Source of the DNA: Candidatus Mediterraneibacter merdipullorum
GTDB lineage: Bacteria > Bacillota > Clostridia > Lachnospirales > Lachnospiraceae
DNA length: 64,000 nt
Direction of reading: 5' to 3'
Assembly (NCBI GenBank): GCA_019117125.1
Contig: DXAL01000030.1
Coordinates: forward strand, 53,403 to 117,402
A program made the position numbers and the translations under genes. The notes beneath the pieces were generated by a model that made no database searches, had not been told where the DNA came from, and saw only the letters and a program-made list of their open reading frames with translations. Numbering within the stretch: position 1 is the stretch's first letter; every line of letters starts with the position of its first letter. Of the stretch, positions 48,219 to 56,099 are shown in pieces.

Positions 48219-49301
48219 ATGACGGAATATAAAATCGGCGACAGCCGCATCACCCTCGACTACGGGAGCGGCGGTCTGAAGACATCCGAGCTCATCGAAT
48301 CCATCCTGCTGCCCGCATTTGACAACAGCGCCCTGTCCCGGCTGGGGGACGGCGCCGTCCTTCCCGGCAGTGAGAAACTGGTATTTTCCACCGACAGCTT
48401 CGTCGTCTCCCCGTGGCGCTTCCCGGGCGGGAACATCGGAAGCCTGTCTGTGTGCGGGACAGTAAATGATATCTGCATGGCAGGGGGATTGCCAAAATAC
48501 CTGAGTCTGTCCTTCATCATTGAAGAAGGATTTTCCTTTTCCGACTTTGAGGAAATCGTCGACTCCATCGCGGAAGAAGCCCGCTCCTGCGGGGTATCCG
48601 TCGTGACCGGCGACACAAAAGTCGTAGACGCCGGGAAAGGCGACGGCATCTATATCAATACCGCCGGCATCGGATTTCAGAGGGCGGCGCTCCCCGGCAG
48701 GGAAGCCATCCGTCCCGGAGATGCCGTGCTCATAAGCGGCACCGTCGGCTGTCACGGGGCTGCGGTCATGATGGCGCGCTCCGGACTGCTCCAGCCCGGC
48801 AGCCCTCTTGTCTCGGACTGCATGCCGCTGCATCAGGTCAGCGCCGCCGCCCTTGACGCCGCAGGCATGGACGCCACAGGCACGTACAGCGCAGATGCCG
48901 GTACAGACTCCACCGGGGACACCGCGCCCATCCGCATCTTAAGAGACCCCACCAGAGGCGGGGTTGCCACTACCTTAAATGAATTTACCGAAGGCATGCC
49001 CTTCTCCATTGAACTCGATGAGACTTCCCTGCCGGCAAACCCGGCAGTCGAAGCAGCCTGCGACATGCTGGGGCTCGACCCTCTCTACTGCGCATGCGAA
49101 GGGCGCATGCTCGTCGTCTGCGCTCCCGACGCAGCGGAAAAAATCCTCGCCGCAGTCCGGAACATCCCCGGCGGGGAGAACGCCGCACAGATTGGCACTG
49201 TCACCGAAGACATGCCCGGAAAAGTCCTGCTCAGGACCCCCATCGGCGGCAGACGAATCCTCTCCAAACTCAGCGGCATACAACTCCCGAGGATATGCTA
49301 A
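48219..49301 (+). CDS. hypE: Hydrogenase expression/formation protein HypE
   Basis: ITLDYGSGGLKTSELIESILLPAFDN...DPTRGGVATTLNEF; C-terminal GGRRILSKLSGIQLPRIC (HypE PRIC terminus). Confidence 0.95.
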   Translation: MTEYKIGDSRITLDYGSGGLKTSELIESILLPAFDNSALSRLGDGAVLPGSEKLVFSTDSFVVSPWRFPGGNIGSLSVCGTVNDICMAGGLPKYLSLSFIIEEGFSFSDFEEIVDSIAEEARSCGVSVVTGDTKVVDAGKGDGIYINTAGIGFQRAALPGREAIRPGDAVLISGTVGCHGAAVMMARSGLLQPGSPLVSDCMPLHQVSAAALDAAGMDATGTYSADAGTDSTGDTAPIRILRDPTRGGVATTLNEFTEGMPFSIELDETSLPANPAVEAACDMLGLDPLYCACEGRMLVVCAPDAAEKILAAVRNIPGGENAAQIGTVTEDMPGKVLLRTPIGGRRILSKLSGIQLPRIC

Positions 49302-49309
49302 CCAGTCTG

Positions 49310-49700
49310 CCATGCAGTAGGAATTGATGGGATTGGATATACAAGCTTGCTTGTATATATCCAATAACAGCAATTCCGCTATATGGCGCACGCCATACAG
49401 TGAGAATGGGCGCAGCACATTCGAGCTGCTGCATGGCGCACGGACGACCTGAATACGCCATGCAGTAGGATTGCGAAAGCTGCCATGTAAGCTTGCTTAC
49501 ATATGGCAGTTTGCGATGATTTTGATATATGGCGTACGCCATACAGTGAGAAGCTGCCTACGCGGCAGGTTCGAGCTGCTGCATGGCGCACGGACGACCT
49601 GAATACGCCATGCAGTAGGATTGCGGAAGCTGCCTACGCGGCAGGTTCGAGCTACTGCATGGCTTAAGTTCACCATTCAACGCAAGTTTACTTGCATGTG
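49310..49700. repeat. Composite hairpin array with duplicated ~150-bp unit
   Basis: Identical 56-bp copies at 49420-49475 and 49570-49625; hairpins at 49332-49365, 49382-49397, 49480-49509, 49528-49543, 49554-49568, 49630-49644, 49682-49695. Confidence 0.9.
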
Positions 49701-49755
49701 ACAGCCAGTGGTAATCCCGATATATCGCGCACGAACGACTCAAAACCATACATCC

Positions 49756-51084
49756 TCACAGAAACGCCGCCATATACACCGGAAGCATAAACACATCTTT
49801 CTCTTTCTGCATATCTTTTGTATATACCAGGTATTTTTCGCCAATACGCTCCGAATATTTTTCTGAAAAATTATCAAGAGAAGCATGCGTTTTATAGCCG
49901 GATGATTTCACCTCAATCGGGCATATCTTATTCTTTCTCGCCAGAATAAAATCAATCTCATAATTATGCTTTGTTTTTTTATTAAGGAAGGTATGATAAA
50001 ACAGTTCATTTCCATTTGTCGCCAGCATCTGCGCCACTACATTTTCATACAAATACCCGAGATTTACACCGAGTTTATCATTCAGCAGTTTCTCATAGAT
50101 GATATTTTCTGTGTAATCTTTATCTTTAAATACCAGCGTCGTAAACAAGCCTGTATCCGCCAGAAACAGTTTAAACTTTGACAAATCCTTGTGATTTGAC
50201 ATACCAGCATTCGGGTCATTCACATGATAGGCAACAAGAACAGTCCCCGAATCTTTCATTTCGGCGACAAGTTCCAGAATATGTTCTGCCCTGCCATTAG
50301 GTAAAACGCCGGACACCTGATATCTCGATGCATTTTTATTCAACTGCGCCGGAATTGCATCAAAAAGCTCTGATACTCTTCCTGTCGGGTCTATTTTTTT
50401 GAAATCATCCTCGTACAGATTCAGGATATCTCTCTTTACTGCATCCACCATCCTGAAATTATTTGTCCGGAGATATTCATCTACTGCCTGGGGCATCCCG
50501 CCCACCAGCATATACAACCGGAAGCTCCGCATCATTTTCCGATTCACCGCTTCTCCCAGCGGCTTCTCCGCCTCATATGCGTGTTGTAATAATCTCATTG
50601 TCGTTCCGTCGCCGACCGCCCAGAGAAATTCTTCATAATCCATCGGATACATGCGGATTTTTCGCTCTTCACTTGGAATAAGGATATCCTTTACATTTTT
50701 CCGGATGGAAATCAGGGAGCCCGTTTCTATATAATCATATCTTCCATCTTTGACGAGCGCTTTAATCGCCTGCCGCGCCAGCGGAAATAACTGTACCTCA
50801 TCAAAAACGATAAGAGAGTCTCTTTCTGTCAGGTCCGTTTTATACTGAAGCTGCAGCTGCAGGAAAAAATAGTTCAAATCTGATAAATCCTCAAACAGTT
50901 CTTTAACTGCTGAAGGCGCAATGGAAAAATCAATCATAATATAACTTGCATACTCGCGTCTTCCGAATTCTTCCACAACTGTAGATTTTCCCACACGCCG
51001 CGCACCTTCAATCAGCAGCGCTGTCCTCCCTCCGGATTCCTGTTTCCATTGAAGCAGTTTTTCATATATCTTTCTTTTAAACAT
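49756..51084 (-). CDS. AAA_14 / DUF4143 family ATPase
   Basis: MFKRKIYEKLLQWKQESGGRTALLIEGARRVGKSTVVEEFG; LIVFDEVQ; C-terminal EIDFILARKNKICPIEVKSS. Start at 51084 gives an AAGGAG RBS ~9 nt upstream. Confidence 0.9.
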   Translation of the reverse strand: MFKRKIYEKLLQWKQESGGRTALLIEGARRVGKSTVVEEFGRREYASYIMIDFSIAPSAVKELFEDLSDLNYFFLQLQLQYKTDLTERDSLIVFDEVQLFPLARQAIKALVKDGRYDYIETGSLISIRKNVKDILIPSEERKIRMYPMDYEEFLWAVGDGTTMRLLQHAYEAEKPLGEAVNRKMMRSFRLYMLVGGMPQAVDEYLRTNNFRMVDAVKRDILNLYEDDFKKIDPTGRVSELFDAIPAQLNKNASRYQVSGVLPNGRAEHILELVAEMKDSGTVLVAYHVNDPNAGMSNHKDLSKFKLFLADTGLFTTLVFKDKDYTENIIYEKLLNDKLGVNLGYLYENVVAQMLATNGNELFYHTFLNKKTKHNYEIDFILARKNKICPIEVKSSGYKTHASLDNFSEKYSERIGEKYLVYTKDMQKEKDVFMLPVYMAAFL

Positions 51085-51114
51085 GATAAGCATCTCCTTT
51101 TCCTTATCATACCC

Positions 51115-51230
51115 AAAATCGTCGTTTTTATCAACCGCATTTTTAACAAAATCGTCATTTTTATTTTTGCATTTTCCTACAAAATCGTCATTTTTATTTT
51201 CCTCGTTTTACACAAAATCGTCCTTTTTGC
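51115..51230 (-). promoter_or_regulatory. Four iteron-like direct repeats (minus strand AAAAANGACGATTTTG), exact 33-bp period, with promoter TTGATA-17-TATGAT
   Basis: AAAATCGTC copies start at 51115, 51148, 51181, 51214; promoter-proximal copy lies inside the -35/-10 spacer. Confidence 0.88.
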
Positions 51231-51330
51231 ATTCACTGTACGCACCCGCGCTGCAGACAGCCCGCAAAAAGGCGGCCGACCCAGCCGGTCAGCCGCTCCA
51301 TCATACCTTTCCTGAACAGTCCTTCACTGA

Positions 51331-53607
51331 TTACTTCAGCGTAATCACTGCCTTCCTCCCGTCTCTTTCCACCTTCCGCGCTTCCTCCCCGATTTTTCTC
51401 ACATCCCACCGGAGGTCCTCCGAGACTTCCACAGTTACCACATCCCCACGGCGCACTGCCGATACGGCCGCTGCCGGGCGTCCGTCCATATCCGGAAGGA
51501 TGCACCGGCTCTTTGCCCCGTCCTCAAACTCCGGAATCAGGACTGTAAAGCCGTCCGTATAATCATAGTCCGGCACATCATCCCTGCTGCCCGTGATGAT
51601 GATATGATTCTGCCGGACAAAAAGCGGAAGGGACAGATACCCATATGTTTCCCGCTTCCAGGCACCGCCCTGCACCGTCTTTTCGCTGAGCAGGTGCACC
51701 CATTTCCCGTCCGGCAGATAATATTCCACGTCACCGTCCGGTCGGAATACCGGAGCCACGAGCAGGGCATCCCCCAGCATATACTGGAGGTCCAGATACC
51801 TGCACGCCCTGTCGTCCGGATATTCCAGCACCATCGCCCGGAGCATCGGGATGCCCTTTTCATGGGATTCCACCGCTTTCCCGTACAGATACGGCATGAG
51901 CGTGCATTTCAGATTTACAAAGAAACGCAGCACATCGCAGGATTCCTCATCAAAAAGCCAGGGAACCCGGTAAGTCGTCCCGCCGTGCAGACGGCTGTGG
52001 GAAGAGAGCAGCCCGAACGCACACCACCTCTTGTACAGGTCCGGAGTCGCGCACTGCTCGAACCCGCTCATATCGTGACTCCAGAATCCGATGCCGCCCA
52101 TCCCGGCAGAGAGTCCGCCCCGCAGCGTCTCCGCCATGGAAAGGTAGTTTGCCGTACAGTCGCCTCCCCAGTGCACCGGGAACTGCTGGCAGCCCGCCGT
52201 AGCCGCCCGGCCAAAGACAGCCGCCCGACCCCTTCCCAGTTTCCGCTCAAGAAGCGAGAACACAGCCCTGTTATAAAGGAAAGAATAGTAATTATGCATC
52301 TTCACCGGGTCGGAACCGTCATGCCAGACGATGTCTTTCACGGGAATGCGCTCGCCAAAGTCCGTCTTAAAGCTGTCCACTCCCATATCGACCAGGCGCT
52401 CCAGCTGACCCACATACCATTTCTCCGCATCCGGATTTGTAAAATCAACGATCCCCATCCCCGCCTGCCACATATCGGTCTGCCAGATGCTCCCGTCTCT
52501 TTTCCGAAGTAAATACCCGCTCTCCGCCGCCTCGTCGAACAGCCGTGAATTCTGGGCGATAAACGGATTGATCCACACGCAGAGCTTCAGTCCCCTCCTG
52601 TGATACCGCTCCAGCATGGCTTCCGGCTCCGGAAATGTCTCCGAATCCCATGCAAAATTACACCACTCAAAGCCGTGCATCCAGAAACTGTCAAAGTGGA
52701 ATACCCGGAGCGGGATATCCCGTTCCTTCATCCCGTCGAGAAATCCCGTGACAATCTCCTCATCATAATCTGTCGAAAAAGACGTGGTAAGCCAGAGACC
52801 GAACGTCCATGCCGGCGGAAGCGCCGGACGTCCTGTCAGGGCAGTATACCCGGACACTGCATCTTTCGGCTCATTTCCCCCGACTACATAGTATGCCAGG
52901 CTCTCCCCTTGTGCAGAGAACTGCACGCACTCCACCTTCTCACTTCCGATTTCAAAGGAGACATCCCCGGCATGGTCGACCAGGATGCCATAGCCCCTGC
53001 TGCTGACATAAAACGGAATATTCTTATATGCAATCTCACTCGCCGTGCCGCCGTCCTCATTCCACATATCCACGTTCTGCCCGTTTTTCACAAACGGGGT
53101 GAACCGTTCGCCCAGTCCGTAAATCTGCTCATCTATGTCCAGCATCAGCTGTTCCGTCATATACGTCATCCCGGAAATGCGGTCGGACATATGCGCCATA
53201 TTCCGGTATCCGCTCCGCGTGAGCAGCCTGCCCTCATACCGGTAATCCACCTGCCACGCGCCGGGTTCTTTCGATATCACTGCCTCCAGCTTCCCGGAAC
53301 GATAGATGAGCCTGTCATCCTCCTCTGTCACTTCTGTCCGGACATCCTCCGTGTCCACTTCAAAAAACGGACCCTTTCTGACCGCCCCTCTGAAATGCGT
53401 GATTTCCGTACGTATCACATTTTCCCGCGGGCTTGTAAATGCAACCGTAAATACAGGCGCATTCACCGTGTCCCCTTTTCCGCCGATGTGCACGCCGGGC
53501 GCATACACGCAGAGCCGACCGCCCTTCACTCTGTGATAGCCGTATTCCACCGCGTAGATGGGCTCAAACTCCTTTCGCACAAGCCAGGAACCGTTGGTAA
53601 ATTTCAT
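51331..53607 (-). CDS. GH31 family alpha-glycosidase (alpha-xylosidase YicI-like)
   Basis: FGLWLTTSFSTDYDEEIVTGFLDGMKERDIPLRVFHFDSFWMHGFEWCNFAWD; DSFKTDFGERIP. Confidence 0.92.
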   Translation of the reverse strand: MKFTNGSWLVRKEFEPIYAVEYGYHRVKGGRLCVYAPGVHIGGKGDTVNAPVFTVAFTSPRENVIRTEITHFRGAVRKGPFFEVDTEDVRTEVTEEDDRLIYRSGKLEAVISKEPGAWQVDYRYEGRLLTRSGYRNMAHMSDRISGMTYMTEQLMLDIDEQIYGLGERFTPFVKNGQNVDMWNEDGGTASEIAYKNIPFYVSSRGYGILVDHAGDVSFEIGSEKVECVQFSAQGESLAYYVVGGNEPKDAVSGYTALTGRPALPPAWTFGLWLTTSFSTDYDEEIVTGFLDGMKERDIPLRVFHFDSFWMHGFEWCNFAWDSETFPEPEAMLERYHRRGLKLCVWINPFIAQNSRLFDEAAESGYLLRKRDGSIWQTDMWQAGMGIVDFTNPDAEKWYVGQLERLVDMGVDSFKTDFGERIPVKDIVWHDGSDPVKMHNYYSFLYNRAVFSLLERKLGRGRAAVFGRAATAGCQQFPVHWGGDCTANYLSMAETLRGGLSAGMGGIGFWSHDMSGFEQCATPDLYKRWCAFGLLSSHSRLHGGTTYRVPWLFDEESCDVLRFFVNLKCTLMPYLYGKAVESHEKGIPMLRAMVLEYPDDRACRYLDLQYMLGDALLVAPVFRPDGDVEYYLPDGKWVHLLSEKTVQGGAWKRETYGYLSLPLFVRQNHIIITGSRDDVPDYDYTDGFTVLIPEFEDGAKSRCILPDMDGRPAAAVSAVRRGDVVTVEVSEDLRWDVRKIGEEARKVERDGRKAVITLK

Positions 53608-53703
53608 CTCACTCTTCCCCCTCTCCTTCTTCTTTCCGGATTTTATCACTCTTCCGGATTTCTGTCACATCTATCATAACAAACTGTGCTATAATATGTA
53701 AAT

Positions 53704-53769
53704 AATGCCGGGGCAAAAGGTCCAAGCCCACATGAGCCCGCTCACAGGCGGGGGTTTTGACCCCGGCAT
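53704..53769 (+). ncRNA. Candidate structured 5' leader RNA upstream of degV
   Basis: ATGCCGGGG/CCCCGGCAT 9-bp outer stem, CAAAA/TTTTG continuation, inner CCCGC/GCGGG hairpin; begins ~7 nt after extended -10 TGTGCTATAAT. Confidence 0.5.
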
Positions 53770-53860
53770 CTGTAAATGAAGGAATCAGCCGCCGCACGGA
53801 AAAACATCCGACGACACATCACATTTCAGACACAGAAGAATTACTATGGAGGAAATCATC

Positions 53861-54823
53861 ATGGCGGAAACACAGACAGCACAAAAAACCATCATCCTGA
53901 GCGCAGACAGTACATGCGACCTCGATGAGGAACTCAAAGAACGGTATCACGTCCATTATTTCCCGCTCCACATCAACCTGGACGGAAAAGATTACCTGGA
54001 CAATGTAGACATCACACCGGAACAGATATACCAGGAATACTACGACCACAAAATCCTGCCGAAGACTTCTGCCGTAAATGTGCAGGAATACATCGACCAC
54101 TTCCGACCCTGGGTGGAATCCGGATACGAAGTCATCCACATCAATCTCGGGCACGCCCTCTCCAGCTCTTATCAGAACTGCTGCCTCGCCGCAGAAGAGC
54201 TCGGTCATGTCCATGTAGTGGACAGCTGCAACCTCTCCACCGGAACCGGTCTCACCGTTGTGGCTGCCGGCAGGCTCATCGAGGAAGCGATGCAGGCACT
54301 GGAGACTACGGCAGAGGAAGGGACAACCTTTGCCGGCTCGGATGTACCGTCCGCACACAGCCGGGAGACCATCGGACAGTTTGCAGAAGAAATCGCGGAA
54401 AAACTGCGTGCAGGCACTTCCAGACGGCACGGCAGCTTCATTCTTGATACGCTGACTTTCTTAAGTGCAGGCGGACGCTGCTCCGCTGTCGCCGCCTTCG
54501 GCGCCAACATGCTCCGGATCAAGCCATGCATCCAGGTGGACAACCGTGACGGGAGCATGACCGTAGGCAGAAAATACCGCGGGGCACTGGATAAGGTGCT
54601 CGCAAGATATGTCAAAGACGAGCTTGCAAAATATCCGAATATTGATACCGGGCTCCTCTTTATCACCCATTCCGGCATCCCCCGGGAGTACATCGACCTT
54701 GTCAGAAAGACTGCCGAAGAGGCCCTGCCCTTCCGGGAAATCCACATCACAAAGGCAAGCTGCACCATTTCCTGCCACTGCGGTCCCAATACCCTGGGAA
54801 TCTTATTTGAAACAAAATCATAG
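53861..54823 (+). CDS. DegV family (fatty-acid-binding) protein
   Basis: IILSADSTCDLDEELKERYHVHYFPLHINLDGKDYLDNVDITPEQIYQEY; KTSAVNVQEY. Confidence 0.93.
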   Translation: MAETQTAQKTIILSADSTCDLDEELKERYHVHYFPLHINLDGKDYLDNVDITPEQIYQEYYDHKILPKTSAVNVQEYIDHFRPWVESGYEVIHINLGHALSSSYQNCCLAAEELGHVHVVDSCNLSTGTGLTVVAAGRLIEEAMQALETTAEEGTTFAGSDVPSAHSRETIGQFAEEIAEKLRAGTSRRHGSFILDTLTFLSAGGRCSAVAAFGANMLRIKPCIQVDNRDGSMTVGRKYRGALDKVLARYVKDELAKYPNIDTGLLFITHSGIPREYIDLVRKTAEEALPFREIHITKASCTISCHCGPNTLGILFETKS

Positions 54824-54891
54824 ACAACGGACATCCTGTACAACGCAAGTGCGACACAAGAATCCGATGCAAGATACAAGGAGCTTATATC

Positions 54892-55986
54892 ATGAATACC
54901 AAACCTGTCTTCCACGGAAGCGATATCGAGAAAATATGCGAATACTATCATCTGAAAAAAGAAGACATCGTCCGGTTCGGGGCGAACGTGAACCCGCTGG
55001 GGCTCTCCGAAAATGTAAAGGCATCCATCGCCTCCCACCTGGACCTGCTCTCCACCTACCCGGACCGGGAGTATGCCTCCCTGCGCGAGACCCTTTCCGG
55101 GTACTGCGGGATTCCCGCAGAATATATCCTGCCGGGCAACGGCTCCAGTGAACTGATCGCGCTGCTCATCGAGGCACGCGCCCCGAAACATACGCTCATC
55201 CTGGGCCCGACTTATTCCGAATACTCCCGGGAGCTCTCCTTCTCCGGCAGCACACAGAAATACTATCATCTCCAGGAAGAAAACGATTTTCAGCTGGATG
55301 TGGACGACCTCTGCCGAACTCTGGAAGAGGGCTATGATTTCCTCATCCTCTGCAACCCGAACAACCCCACTTCCTCCGCAGTCCTTCACGGGGATATGGA
55401 ACGGCTGCTCACATTCTGCGAAGCACATGACATCTTCGTGATGATTGATGAGACCTATGTGGAATTTGCTCCGGACATCAGCGCAGTGACCGCCGTGCCC
55501 TTTACCACACGCTTCCGCAATCTGATGGTGCTGCGCGGCGTTTCCAAATTCTTTGCAGCGCCGGGCATGCGCTTTGGATACGGAATCACCGGAAATACAG
55601 GATTTCTCAAACGGATGCGGGAAAAACAGATTCCCTGGTCCTTAAACAGCATCGGCGCCTTCGCCGGGGAAGAACTCTTCAAAGACCGGGATTACATTCA
55701 AAAGACAAGAAAGCTCATCCTCAACGAGCGCAGCCGGATGTACCGGGAAGTCTCTCAGATGTCCGGATATCAGACATATGAACCTTACGCCAACTTCCTC
55801 CTTGTCAAAATATTGAAGGAAGGCGTCACCTCATCTGATGTGTTTGACCGGTGCATCAAAGAGGGACTGATGATACGCGACTGCTCTTCGTTCCAGTGCC
55901 TGGACGGTGAGTTTGTCCGGTTCTGCATCATGATGCCGGAGGATAATACGAAGCTTATGCGGGCACTGAAAAATGCGGTGGGATAA
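54892..55986 (+). CDS. PLP-dependent class I/II aminotransferase (histidinol-phosphate aminotransferase/CobD-like)
   Basis: VRFGANVNPLGLSENVKASIASHLDLLSTYPDREYASLRETLSGYCGIPAEYILPGNGSSELI; LCNPNNPTSSAV; RGVSKFFAAPGMRFGY. Confidence 0.9.
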   Translation: MNTKPVFHGSDIEKICEYYHLKKEDIVRFGANVNPLGLSENVKASIASHLDLLSTYPDREYASLRETLSGYCGIPAEYILPGNGSSELIALLIEARAPKHTLILGPTYSEYSRELSFSGSTQKYYHLQEENDFQLDVDDLCRTLEEGYDFLILCNPNNPTSSAVLHGDMERLLTFCEAHDIFVMIDETYVEFAPDISAVTAVPFTTRFRNLMVLRGVSKFFAAPGMRFGYGITGNTGFLKRMREKQIPWSLNSIGAFAGEELFKDRDYIQKTRKLILNERSRMYREVSQMSGYQTYEPYANFLLVKILKEGVTSSDVFDRCIKEGLMIRDCSSFQCLDGEFVRFCIMMPEDNTKLMRALKNAVG

Positions 55987-56024
55987 AAGCAGTAAAAGGC
56001 GAAGCACTAAGACGGGCATTAAGA

Positions 56025-56060
56025 CAGGGACGCCCCGGGATGATTCCCGGGACATCCCTG
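56025..56060. terminator. Imperfect hairpin between convergent genes, probable terminator
   Basis: CAGGGACGCCCCGGGATGATTCCCGGGACATCCCTG. Confidence 0.55.
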
Positions 56061-56099
56061 ATATATCTGAATATTCTCTGTACGGTCTGCCGCACACTT

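Noticed and set aside
49270-49749. Three overlapping minus-strand ORFs (63-90 aa) listed in the ORF track
   Set aside because: They lie wholly inside the hairpin array, share repeated peptides (e.g. LHGVFRSSVRHAAAR, SLYGVRHI) because the DNA repeats, and have no plausible RBS or domain; treated as non-coding repeat.
51115-51230. 33-bp periodic repeats could be read as a mini CRISPR array
   Set aside because: Repeat core is only ~11-17 bp, spacers are AT-rich and similar, no cas genes are nearby, and the repeats coincide with a promoter.
53714-53735. GGTCCAAGCCC resembles part of the twister ribozyme core (GGUCCCAAGCCCGG)
   Set aside because: One C is missing and the other conserved twister elements are not arranged around it; kept only as an unidentified structured leader.
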